Below are positions 43,221 through 51,468 of a stretch of DNA of 64,000 nucleotides, piece by piece; position 1 is the first letter of the stretch, and the number at the start of each line of letters is the position of its first letter. The DNA lies in the NCBI RefSeq assembly GCF_019669905.1, contig NZ_AP019777.1:3348001-3412000 (forward strand). Direction: 5' to 3'. The DNA comes from Methylomonas koyamae (lineage in GTDB: Bacteria; Pseudomonadota; Gammaproteobacteria; Methylococcales; Methylomonadaceae). The notes below the pieces were generated by a model. It saw nothing but the letters and a program-made list of their open reading frames with translations, was not told the DNA's origin and did no database searches. Position numbers and translations under genes: made by a program.

Positions 43221-43823
43221 TTATGGTTTCGTTGGACTTGCAGCGACGCGCTCACGAAAGCGGGTCACCGCAATGTGCGCACTGTTGAGAAGTTGTATGG
43301 CATCATTTAACCTTCGAACGATCTCGTCAGCGTTCCAGTTCTGGGGGTGAATATCGACATTCCGCAACAACTCATCGGTATAGCCAAGAGCTAATCCTCT
43401 CGATTTTGTACCTTCGTAAATCTCACCCTCTAAGTCGTAAGTCCCTTCTTTTTCCCTAATCCCTTGCCCACATTCACGAACATTGCGTCGCACTTTTTCA
43501 AGCATTGCCTCAAGAACATCTATCTGTTTGTGCAATTCCTCGCGGCGCTTGGCAGATGGAGGTTGCTTCGGGATCGCGGCAACGAAAAGTCGCGACTCTG
43601 CCTCTAATTCGTATATGCTTGCACTCAACCTGTCGACAGCACGGAGAAACTGTGCACGCTCCTCCTCAGCAGCAATCCCATCAAATGTAACCGTAAATGT
43701 CTTAAACCATTCAACGAGTCTGGACAAATCGTTTAGCGACGTCCCTCCTGCAGCCCAAGACTTGGGGGCACCGAGAACTACCAAAAGCAAGAATATGGAT
43801 AATCTTACAAGAGCTCTGTTCAC
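43221..43823 (-). CDS. Secreted hypothetical protein, 200 aa
   Basis: Starts with GTG at 43823 behind a GGAGG site. The N-terminus is a clear signal peptide (hydrophobic 8-20, cleavage after SWA near 25). The mature part is charged and helical, with long stretches that could form coiled coils (AVDRLSASIYELEAE and KQIDVLEAMLEKVRRN). It has one mature Cys and no enzyme motif. I recognise no family. It is coupled by a 3-bp overlap to the small membrane gene upstream. Its base composition is lower in G+C than the surrounding core, fitting an acquired segment. Confidence 0.6.
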   Translation of the reverse strand: MNRALVRLSIFLLLVVLGAPKSWAAGGTSLNDLSRLVEWFKTFTVTFDGIAAEEERAQFLRAVDRLSASIYELEAESRLFVAAIPKQPPSAKRREELHKQIDVLEAMLEKVRRNVRECGQGIREKEGTYDLEGEIYEGTKSRGLALGYTDELLRNVDIHPQNWNADEIVRRLNDAIQLLNSAHIAVTRFRERVAASPTKP

Positions 43824-43965
43824 CGCCGCCTCCTTCCGTGCTTTAGCTTAACAAATCGAATGATGACGATCACGGCCAAGTAGAGGCCGACACCCAGCGT
43901 AATCAGAGCAGGAATCAGACGCAATATAGACGCTGGTAACACATCGGTTCTGACAAGCAGAAACG
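43820..43965 (-). pseudogene. 3' remnant of small membrane-protein gene cut by IS256-type element
   Basis: An open frame enters from the left IS end and finishes at TGA 43820, overlapping the GTG of the secreted unknown. It encodes a single hydrophobic helix (LRLIPALITLGVGLYLAVIV) and a basic tail (KLKHGRRR). It could be the end of a longer gene whose 5' part was lost, or a complete 40-residue protein from the GTG at 43942, which has no ribosome site. The missing 5' part is not visible beyond the element. Confidence 0.45.
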
Positions 43966-45294
43966 GAGGGTGTAAGAATTTTTGTGTAAACGGCCATTAG
44001 GCAGGAAACTGCCCTTACTTTGAGGAGTAACTATGACCTTACCAAAAGCCATCCCAACCGACCTAATTGATACCTTATTGTCGGGCTATCAAAAACCTGA
44101 AGACCTGCTGGGCGAAAATGGCCTGCTAAAACAACTCACCAAGGCCTTGGTCGAGCGAGCCTTAGAAGCCGAAATGACTGAACATTTAGGCCATGCCAAG
44201 CATGAGTCAGTCTGCAACGCCACCGGCAACACCCGCAATGGCAAGAGCCGTAAAACCCTCAAAGGCGATTTTGGCGCATTGCCGATTGAGATTCCCCGTG
44301 ATCGTCATGGTCAGTTCGAGCCGCAAATCATTGGCAAACACCAATCCCGCTGGACGGGCTTTGATGACAAGATCATTTCACTCTATGCCCGAGGTCTGAC
44401 CGTCAGGGAAATCCAGAGCCATCTGGAAGAACTGTATGGCACTGAAGTTTCACCCACCTTGATCTCCTCGGTGACGGACGCCGTGATTGAGGAAGTCAAA
44501 GCCTGGCAATTGCGGCCGCTTGATCCGGTTTACCCCATCGTTTATCTCGATTGTATCCACGTCAAAGTGCGCGATACCGGTGCCGTTCGTGTCAAGGCCG
44601 TTTATCTGGCCATAGGGATTAACCTGCAAGGAGAGAAGGAAGTGCTGGGCTTGTGGATCGCCCAAACCGAAGGCGCCAAGTTTTGGTTACAGGTCGTGAC
44701 AGACCTCAAGAATCGCGGCGTGCAAGACATCTTCATTGCCTGTGTCGACGGTTTGAAAGGCTTCCCGGAAGCGATTGAAACCGTCTATCCACACGCCGCC
44801 GTCCAACTGTGTATCGTCCACCTAGTCCGCAACAGCCTGAACTATGTCAGTTGGAAAATGCGTAAACAGATCGCCGGCGATCTCAAACGAATATACCAAT
44901 CCGCCAGCGTCGTTGAAGCAGAGCAAAGGCTGGCTGAGTTCGAGACGCAGTGGAACGAGGCCTACCCGCCCATTGCTCAAATTTGGCGACGTAATTGGGA
45001 TAGAATCATTCCCTTCTTCGACTATCCGCCCGAGATACGCCGCATCATTTACACTACGAATGCGATCGAGTCGGTGAACATGAGTTTGCGGAAAATCACC
45101 AAGAATCGCGGCTCATTTCCCAGTGATGAAGCCTTGTCGAAATTGTTCTATTTGGCCCTGATGAATATCAGTCAAAAATGGACCATGCCGTTGCATGACT
45201 GGAAAGCGGCTTTGAATCGGTTTAGCATTCAGTTTGAAGACAGGATGCCCAATCGATAATTAAATCCCGTTTACACAAAATTCAGGACACCCTC
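43966..45294 (+). mobile_element. IS256-family insertion sequence
   Basis: About 1,329 bp bounded by 28-bp inverted repeats that begin GAGGGTGT and end TGTGTAAACGG (left 43966-43993; right 45267-45294), matching at 23 of 28 positions. It carries one intact transposase gene. The flanks (GCAGAAACG left, GATTCATAG right) do not form the expected 8-9 bp target duplication, so the element's surroundings were rearranged after insertion or it arrived by recombination. Confidence 0.85.
44033..45259 (+). CDS. IS256-family transposase
   Basis: A 408-residue DDE transposase of the IS256/MutA family. The catalytic residues appear in YLDCIHVKV (first Asp), ACVDGLKGFPEAI (second Asp), and TTNAIESVN (Glu), and the N-terminal GNTRNGKSRKTLK DNA-binding block is present. 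The frame is intact and has a GAGGAG site 7 bases upstream, so the element may still be active. Confidence 0.95.
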   Translation: MTLPKAIPTDLIDTLLSGYQKPEDLLGENGLLKQLTKALVERALEAEMTEHLGHAKHESVCNATGNTRNGKSRKTLKGDFGALPIEIPRDRHGQFEPQIIGKHQSRWTGFDDKIISLYARGLTVREIQSHLEELYGTEVSPTLISSVTDAVIEEVKAWQLRPLDPVYPIVYLDCIHVKVRDTGAVRVKAVYLAIGINLQGEKEVLGLWIAQTEGAKFWLQVVTDLKNRGVQDIFIACVDGLKGFPEAIETVYPHAAVQLCIVHLVRNSLNYVSWKMRKQIAGDLKRIYQSASVVEAEQRLAEFETQWNEAYPPIAQIWRRNWDRIIPFFDYPPEIRRIIYTTNAIESVNMSLRKITKNRGSFPSDEALSKLFYLALMNISQKWTMPLHDWKAALNRFSIQFEDRMPNR

Positions 45295-45494
45295 GATTCA
45301 TAGCCCGAAAGCCGTCATTGAATTCCGATACCTGAAAGCTGCCGTTCGTCACTGAGTTCAACCGACCCTTAGCAGTCTCCGCCTATTAAGGGCTATCGTC
45401 TGCAGCACTCCTTTTAGCAGCCATTCCTTCTACAACGAACGACGGTCATATTTCAACTATTGCCTATCCCAAGTACTTTCTTCAATGGCTTTTA
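45295..45494. other. 200-bp segment between the two insertion sequences
   Basis: No open frame or ribosome site. Contains stretches such as GCTGCCGTTCGTCACTGAG and ACGAACGACGG that partly repeat each other in inverse orientation. It looks like decayed or repeat-derived sequence. The last bases TA (45493-45494) are the left half of the IS5-type target duplication. Confidence 0.4.
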
Positions 45495-46347
45495 GGGGCT
45501 GTTGCCATTTTCAAACAATAGCCTTGAAATTGAGCGGCTCTGCCTCAGTAGATTGATTTTTCAATCAAAAGACAAGCAACCGATGCCACGACAATTGTTT
45601 ACGGACGAATACTGGAATAAATTCAAAGCCATCATGTTAAGCCTGGGGATTTACGACAAGCCTTCGCTCCGGCAAACGGTAGAAGGGATTTTTTATCGCA
45701 TGCGAGTCGGCTGCCCCTGGCGAGACCTGCCTGCCACGTTTGGTAAGTGGAATGCCGTGTACAAACGGTTCAATGCGTGGTCACTGCAAGAAAAACTGAT
45801 GGGCATTTTTCGAGGTCTAGTTGTGGCACCCGATTTGGAATGGACCTTTATTGACGGCAGTATCGTAAAAGCGCATCAGCATAGTAGTGGCGCGGCTCGT
45901 GAACAGGATGCCGCGATTGGGAAATCCGTCGCGGGTAACACCACGAAAATCCATATGGCCGTTGATGCCTGCGGGCTGCCTATTCATTTCTCGGTCACCG
46001 GTGGTGAAGTCCATGACTGTAAAGAAGCGCCGAAATTAGTGGCTAAACTGCCTTTGGCTGACTACACGGTCGCTGACAAAGGCTATGACAGTGAACCTCT
46101 AAGGATTCAAATTCGAGAGAAAGGGAGTGTGCCCATCATTCCTAGAAAACAGAATTCAATCGTCGGGAATGACGGAATGGATTGGTGTCTCTACCAATAT
46201 CGCCACCTCGTTGAAAATGTCTTTGCGCGATTGAAACATTTCAGAGCCATCGCGACGCGATATGACAAATTGAAACGCAATTTTGAAAGCGTTGTCGCTT
46301 TGGCCTGCGCTTTTATTTGGTTACCCATGTAAAACGGCAACAGCCCC
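45495..46347 (+). mobile_element. IS5-family insertion sequence
   Basis: About 853 bp. The ends are inverted repeats GGGGCTGTTGCC(A/G)TTTT, left at 45495 and right ending 46347, with one mismatch in 17. A TA dinucleotide on both sides (45493-45494 and 46348-46349) fits a 2-bp target duplication. The element carries one intact transposase gene and sits with its right end in the stop codon of the GGDEF-EAL gene. Confidence 0.88.
45583..46332 (+). CDS. IS5-family transposase
   Basis: A 249-residue transposase. An N-terminal helical DUF4096-like domain (VGCPWRDLPATFGKWNAVYKR) is followed by a DDE core: FIDGSIVKAHQHS (Asp), TVADKGYDSE (Asp), and LVENVFARLKHFR (Glu). In many IS427-group elements this protein is split into two frames joined by frameshifting; here it is a single open frame. 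The ATG at 45583 is preferred over a longer frame from 45502 that begins inside the terminal repeat zone. Confidence 0.93.
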   Translation: MPRQLFTDEYWNKFKAIMLSLGIYDKPSLRQTVEGIFYRMRVGCPWRDLPATFGKWNAVYKRFNAWSLQEKLMGIFRGLVVAPDLEWTFIDGSIVKAHQHSSGAAREQDAAIGKSVAGNTTKIHMAVDACGLPIHFSVTGGEVHDCKEAPKLVAKLPLADYTVADKGYDSEPLRIQIREKGSVPIIPRKQNSIVGNDGMDWCLYQYRHLVENVFARLKHFRAIATRYDKLKRNFESVVALACAFIWLPM

Positions 46348-48740
46348 TAATTTTTCTGCAATTGAGCATCGAACTGTTCGATGGGCTGCGGTTTGCTGAA
46401 TAGATATCCCTGGAAATGATTACAGCCATAATCGATTAACAACTTTCTTTGGATTTCTGTCTCGACGCCTTCGGCAATTACATCCAGCTTCAGTGTCTGA
46501 GCCATGGCGATGATGGTACGAATAATGGCCCGGTCGCTGGTGTCTTCTGCAATGTCGCGGACAAATGACTTATCGATCTTTAGTTGATCCAGTGGCAGAC
46601 GTTTCAGATATTGCAAGGAAGAGAAGCCAGTACCGAAGTCGTCCAAAGAGAATCGGACGCCAATTTCCCGCAATGTCTTCATCTTGGCGATGGTCTCGTC
46701 AATATCGCTCAGTAACATGCTTTCGGTCAGTTCCAGTTTCAGCCGTTCGGGATCAATACCATGTTTCTGTACAGCGGCCTTTACAGCGCTGACAAATTCG
46801 GTTTGCTGAAATTGTTTGGCGCTGACGTTGACCGACAAAACCAGGTGTTTCTTCCTTTCACAGTGTTGCCAGCTCATGATTACTCTGCATGCGGTATCGA
46901 TAACCCATTGACCGATGGGCAGAATCAGTCCGGTTTCTTCAGCCAGTTCGATGAATTCGGAGGGAAGTAGTAAATGCCGCTGCTCACGTTGCCAGCGAAT
47001 CAGGGCTTCCGCGCCTATGATATTTCCGCAATGATCAAGCTGACTTTGGTAATGAAGAATGAATTGACCGGCTTCAATAGCGTGTTGCAGGTCAGCTTCT
47101 AAGGCAACTCGATCATTGATGCTTTCCTGCATGCGCGGATCGAAGCAGCGAATACTGTTGCGCCCCGCTTTTTTGGCCTGGTACATGGCAATATCAGCTT
47201 GTTTCAGCAGATCGTCATGACTCAGTTGCTCACTGCCGTCGAATAGGACAACTCCAATGCTAGGGGTGTTGTTGTATGTATGTTGATCCAACTGATACGA
47301 CTGATTCAGAGTCGTCATGATCTTATTCGCGATCAACTGGGCATGTTTGATCGCCTCCATAGGATAAGCGCTCAAGTTTTCCAGCATCACCACGAACTCG
47401 TCTCCACCCAGGCGGGCGACCGTGTCGCATTCGCGTACAGCCGCACTAAGACGCTGGGCAACCTGCTGCAGCAACAGGTCACCAGTAGCATGACCCAGGG
47501 TATCGTTCAGGGCCTTGAAATTGTCGAGATCCAGAAACAACAACGCAGCCACCTTGCCGTTGCGTGCACACGACACGATCGCTTGTTTGAGGCGATCACT
47601 GAGCATGCGGCGATTCGGCAGGTTTGTCAGTGGATCGTAAAATGCCAGATTACGAATCTCACTTTCGAAGTGTTTACGCTCAGTAATGTCCTGCACCATA
47701 GCCGTAACATAATCCACACTGCGATCAGATGTACGTACACAACCCACCACTAATTGCACGGGAATGCTTTTCCCGCTACGACTGATAAAGCGTTTTTCCA
47801 AGCTGTAGCCATCAATTTCGTTAGCCAGCATGCGATTGAACTGCGCGTCATCGGCAGCCAAATCATCGGGATGTGTCAATTGCGTCCAAGTCATGTTGCG
47901 CAATTCCGCCTCCGAATATTCCAGCATGTGGCATAGACAATCATTGATGCGAATCCAGTCTTTTTCCGGCGAGATAATGGTCAAGCCCACCAGATTTAAT
48001 TCGTAAAAAGAGCGGAGTTGCTGTTCCCGTTGATTTAAACTGTCCAGCATCCCATTGAACTGTCTGGCAAGTTTGGCAGCTTCATCATTACCCGACAGCT
48101 CGACACGCACGTCAGGCCTGCCAGATTGCACGGCATCGGCAACTTTCTGGATTGCATAAAGCCGCCGGGTCAAAAAACGACTGGCAAGCGTAACCAAAAC
48201 CGCGCTGATGCCGATCGATACTAGGATGTACAGCAAGCCGTTGCGTTTTATCTCGATCAATCTGGCTTTGAATGGCTTGCGATCCAGCCCAATCCGCACC
48301 CAGCCTACCTGTTTTTTACCGAGAATGATGGGACTTAAAACGTCTATCGTGCCGACTGTTTGTCGCAATTCCGGGGCAGCGGAACTTGATGGCAAGTCAC
48401 TCAAGTACATCCCAATTTTACTTTTATCATTGTGCGCCAATATTTGGCCACCAAGGTCAAGCACGATGGCGTAAAGCACCGCGGGATAAGCTGAAGTACT
48501 CTGCACGATTTCCTGCAAACCGCTGTAGTCTCGCGAAAGAACCCATACCGCAGACGATGTGGCCAAACTATGGGAAAGCGCCGTTGCTTGTAGAGCATTT
48601 TGCTCGATTTCAGCAATCTCCTGACGGCGCGTCATATCCCAGATGAACGTTGCCATCATTAGAGCGACAATCAAGGTCATGCCGAAAATCAACTGTTTGC
48701 GCAGATTGCCGAAGAAAAGGTGGCATAATTTTTTCAGCAT
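46347..48740 (-). CDS. Membrane sensor with HAMP, PAS, GGDEF and EAL domains
   Basis: A 797-residue protein. Transmembrane helix 1 (about 16-34), periplasmic sensor (35-165), helix 2 (168-188), HAMP (190-245), PAS (245-355), GGDEF domain with intact GGDEF at 445-449, and EAL domain with EAL at 578-580 plus ELTES, DDFGTGFSS and KIDKSFV. Both synthesis and breakdown of cyclic di-GMP look possible. The start overlaps the stop of the PhnD-like lipoprotein gene by one base (TAATG), so the lipoprotein probably feeds the periplasmic sensor. The stop codon TAG is completed by the terminal base of the IS5-type element. Confidence 0.95.
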   Translation of the reverse strand: MLKKLCHLFFGNLRKQLIFGMTLIVALMMATFIWDMTRRQEIAEIEQNALQATALSHSLATSSAVWVLSRDYSGLQEIVQSTSAYPAVLYAIVLDLGGQILAHNDKSKIGMYLSDLPSSSAAPELRQTVGTIDVLSPIILGKKQVGWVRIGLDRKPFKARLIEIKRNGLLYILVSIGISAVLVTLASRFLTRRLYAIQKVADAVQSGRPDVRVELSGNDEAAKLARQFNGMLDSLNQREQQLRSFYELNLVGLTIISPEKDWIRINDCLCHMLEYSEAELRNMTWTQLTHPDDLAADDAQFNRMLANEIDGYSLEKRFISRSGKSIPVQLVVGCVRTSDRSVDYVTAMVQDITERKHFESEIRNLAFYDPLTNLPNRRMLSDRLKQAIVSCARNGKVAALLFLDLDNFKALNDTLGHATGDLLLQQVAQRLSAAVRECDTVARLGGDEFVVMLENLSAYPMEAIKHAQLIANKIMTTLNQSYQLDQHTYNNTPSIGVVLFDGSEQLSHDDLLKQADIAMYQAKKAGRNSIRCFDPRMQESINDRVALEADLQHAIEAGQFILHYQSQLDHCGNIIGAEALIRWQREQRHLLLPSEFIELAEETGLILPIGQWVIDTACRVIMSWQHCERKKHLVLSVNVSAKQFQQTEFVSAVKAAVQKHGIDPERLKLELTESMLLSDIDETIAKMKTLREIGVRFSLDDFGTGFSSLQYLKRLPLDQLKIDKSFVRDIAEDTSDRAIIRTIIAMAQTLKLDVIAEGVETEIQRKLLIDYGCNHFQGYLFSKPQPIEQFDAQLQKN

Positions 48741-49651
48741 TAGCGTATTTCCACGGGGCGCACTTCTTTTTCGAATCGTTCGATGTACTTCTGCACCACG
48801 GCATAACTGGCATCGTCCGCCGCATAAAAATTGGCGATTTCCATACTCGAAAGTATGGCTTTGCCCTCATCTGTCTGGCGCAATCCAAGCAGTAAGGCTG
48901 TTATTTTGTCCCGGATGACCTCCGGAACGTCGTCACGCACCATGACCGAGTTATTTATCAGAGAAGACGTTTGCCAGATCATCTTTAACTGAGCGGCTTC
49001 GTTCGGATGACTCTGTTGAAACAGTCGCCACGGTGGCGGCCAAGTGGCGCCCGCTGCTGATTTACCCAGATAGACATTCATGATGGCCGACTCCTGCGAA
49101 CCGACGTAGATATTCTGAATGTCACGGTTGATATCGATACCTTGCAGGTGTAGAAAATATTGCGGCATGATGGCGGCAGCCAGCGCTGTGGATGAAGGGT
49201 AGCTCACCACTTTACCCTTCAGATCGGTTGGTTTCTTGATATCACCGTCCTGTCGAACGATAAAGATGCCTTTGAAATCCTCGGCGTCGCCCGCCATCGC
49301 AATAACGTGGTAGCCGACTTTTTCTGCCTGCAGGGTCTGCCAGGGATTGGGTAGTAAAAACTCGGGGCCACGTGCACGAAATTTCTGCTCGTACGCCTGA
49401 TAATCGCGCGATGCTTCCAGTTCCAATTGGCCGTCGGTCAATTGCTGATTTAGATAATCGATCAGTGGCTGATAAGCCTCGCTGAGTTTTTGCGGATTGT
49501 GCAGTGGGTGAACGGCAAAACGATAAATGGGAAGAGCAGAGTTTGGAGGCGTTAGGCTATATTGCAGCGCATTATCTTCGGGAAGTTGCTGGTCACACGC
49601 CATTAAAAGCAGGCAAGCCAAGAGGCATTTAAAGACTTTGAATAGGCTCAT
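48740..49651 (-). CDS. PhnD-like periplasmic substrate-binding lipoprotein
   Basis: A 303-residue lipoprotein: signal peptide with lipobox LLLMAC (Cys about 19), then a periplasmic binding fold of the phosphate/phosphite/phosphonate family (FAVHPLHNPQKLSEAYQPL, then DLKGKVVSYPSSTALAAAI and YVGSQESAIMNVYLGKSAAG). No ABC permease or ATPase gene is near, and the next gene is a coupled GGDEF-EAL sensor, so it is likely a ligand receptor for signalling, not uptake. The ATG at 49651 is preferred over a TTG 16 codons earlier because it puts the signal peptide at the N-terminus. The ligand is unknown. Confidence 0.9.
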   Translation of the reverse strand: MSLFKVFKCLLACLLLMACDQQLPEDNALQYSLTPPNSALPIYRFAVHPLHNPQKLSEAYQPLIDYLNQQLTDGQLELEASRDYQAYEQKFRARGPEFLLPNPWQTLQAEKVGYHVIAMAGDAEDFKGIFIVRQDGDIKKPTDLKGKVVSYPSSTALAAAIMPQYFLHLQGIDINRDIQNIYVGSQESAIMNVYLGKSAAGATWPPPWRLFQQSHPNEAAQLKMIWQTSSLINNSVMVRDDVPEVIRDKITALLLGLRQTDEGKAILSSMEIANFYAADDASYAVVQKYIERFEKEVRPVEIR

Positions 49652-49966
49652 GCGCTTCGATTTCAATTGTCCCAAGAAGGCACTAACGGTGCTGGTCAAT
49701 GACTGGTTTTGTTGTGGTTACCTATACTTTGGACTACTAAAGATACGGCTAATCTTAGCTATTCGATGGAATAATTCTTTTATCTATCGAAAAATATCTT
49801 GGCTCTACCGTCTGTCTGTTAGTTACGTAATCCCTCATGGTCTGCTATATACCACAAAGCTGACTTAACTAAAGTAGCACCGCAACGGCAGCTATTGGCC
49901 GGCTGCAGCCGGCCACGCAATCCATGCAAACCCAAATGCAAACGGGCTAATTACACATCCCACAAA
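49652..49966. other. Intergenic region with a 20-bp palindrome
   Basis: About 315 bp without a gene; its left part is AT-rich and probably holds the promoter of the lipoprotein/GGDEF-EAL pair. At 49896-49915 lies a perfect G+C-rich palindrome (TGGCCGGCTGCAGCCGGCCA) that could fold as a hairpin or be a protein site. It is separate from the pyk terminator. Confidence 0.5.
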
Positions 49967-50005
49967 CAAAAAACGCGGCGCCCGGCCGAAGCCGGAGCGC
50001 CGCGT
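49967..50005 (-). terminator. Intrinsic terminator of gap-pyk
   Basis: On the minus strand, 21 bp after the pyk stop, a G+C-rich stem of about 14 bp capped by a TTCG loop is followed by six T. A strong Rho-independent terminator. Confidence 0.92.
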
Positions 50006-50025
50006 CTTAGTTTGGACGAAACCGC

Positions 50026-51459
50026 TTAGTCTTCTACGGTGACCACTTTCAGCGAGTTGGTGCCGCCTTGGTGGCCGGTCGCGTCGCCTTTGGTAATGAT
50101 GTAGGTATCGCCTTTATTGACCACACCGCGGGTACGCAGTTTGTCGATGATGGCTTTGTTGACTTCGGCTTTTTCCATCGATTCGCGGCTGAACGGAATC
50201 GGGAATACGCCGCGGTACAAAGTCACCCGGCCCAGCGTTTTTTCGTGGCTGCTGAACGCGTAGATGGGGATGTTGGAGTTAATCCTGGACATCCACAACG
50301 GGGTCGAGCCGGACTCGGTCAACGACGCTACGCCGCTGATCTTAGTGTGGTTGGCCATGTACATCGCCGACATCGCGATGGCTTCGTCGATCGCCGAGAA
50401 GCTGTCGGTCATGCGGTGGTGAGAATGGGTCACGCTCGGCTGCTTTTCGGTTTCCCAGCAGATGCGCACCATGGCCTGCACCGTTTTCACCGGATGTTTG
50501 CCGGATGCGGTCTCCGCCGACAGCATGATCGCATCGGTACCGTCGACGATCGCGTTGGCCACGTCGAACACCTCGGCACGGGTCGGGATCGGATTTTCGA
50601 TCATCGATTCCATCATTTGCGTGGCAGTAATCACGGCCCGGTTCAATTCGCGCGAACGTTTGATCAAATGCTTTTGCGCGGCCGGCAAGTTGGCGTCGCC
50701 GATTTCCACGCCCAAGTCGCCGCGCGCCACCATGATGGCGTCGGAGGCCATGATGATCTCGTCGATCACGTCCATCGCTTCGGCCCGCTCGATTTTCGCT
50801 ACCAAACCGGCATACGATCCGGCCGCTTCCAACAAGGCACGGGCTTCGTGCATGTCGTCGGCAGTACGCGGGAACGAAATCGCCACGTAATCGGCCTGAA
50901 TCACTGCGATGGTTTTGATGTCTTCCTTGTCCTTCTCGGTCAACGCCGCTGCCGACAAACCGCCGCCCAGCAGGTTGATACCCTTATTGTTGGACAAGTC
51001 GCCGCCGACCACCACTTTGGTATTCACGCGGGTATTGTTTTCGACGTTGACCACGTCCAACACCACCCGGCCATCGTCCAGCAACAAGCGGGTGCCGGGC
51101 TTGACTTCGCGCGCCAACGGCTCGTAGCTGATGCCGACCTGGGTGTGGTCGCCGTCGTACTTGCCGAGGTTGATGTCCAAGGCAAAATCCTGGCCTTCGT
51201 CCAGCCAGACTTTGTTTTCCTTGAAACGCTCGATCCGGATTTTAGGACCTTGCAGGTCGGCCAGAATACCGACCCTGCGGCCGGTTTTCTTGCTCAGTTC
51301 CCGCACGCGGTTGGCGCGGTCGATATGGTCCTGCGCCGAACCGTGCGAGAAATTCAAACGGACGACGTCGATACCCGCGTCGAACAATTCCTCGAGTACG
51401 CCCGGCTTGTCCGTGGAGGGTCCCAGCGTCGCCAGGATTTTGGTTCTTCTTAACAGCAT
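50026..51459 (-). CDS. pyk: Pyruvate kinase
   Basis: A 477-residue enzyme that makes pyruvate and ATP from phosphoenolpyruvate. Motifs: TKILATLGPSTD, VRLNFSHG, ISFPRTADD, LVAKIERAEAMD (catalytic Lys), MVARGDLGVEI, and ITATQMMESMI. The C-terminal effector domain is present. It is 9 bp downstream of gap, forming a lower-glycolysis unit. Confidence 0.97.
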   Translation of the reverse strand: MLLRRTKILATLGPSTDKPGVLEELFDAGIDVVRLNFSHGSAQDHIDRANRVRELSKKTGRRVGILADLQGPKIRIERFKENKVWLDEGQDFALDINLGKYDGDHTQVGISYEPLAREVKPGTRLLLDDGRVVLDVVNVENNTRVNTKVVVGGDLSNNKGINLLGGGLSAAALTEKDKEDIKTIAVIQADYVAISFPRTADDMHEARALLEAAGSYAGLVAKIERAEAMDVIDEIIMASDAIMVARGDLGVEIGDANLPAAQKHLIKRSRELNRAVITATQMMESMIENPIPTRAEVFDVANAIVDGTDAIMLSAETASGKHPVKTVQAMVRICWETEKQPSVTHSHHRMTDSFSAIDEAIAMSAMYMANHTKISGVASLTESGSTPLWMSRINSNIPIYAFSSHEKTLGRVTLYRGVFPIPFSRESMEKAEVNKAIIDKLRTRGVVNKGDTYIITKGDATGHQGGTNSLKVVTVED

Positions 51460-51468
51460 GTAATCCCT

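Noticed and set aside
43101..43310. 69-codon frame with hydrophobic middle
   Set aside because: No ribosome site, overlaps the 3' end of the secreted unknown on the other strand, no homology recognised.
50068..51453. Long open frame (461 codons) on the plus strand opposite pyk
   Set aside because: It mirrors pyk almost exactly, is His/Arg/Gly-rich with no motif, and arises from G+C-rich third positions in the real gene.
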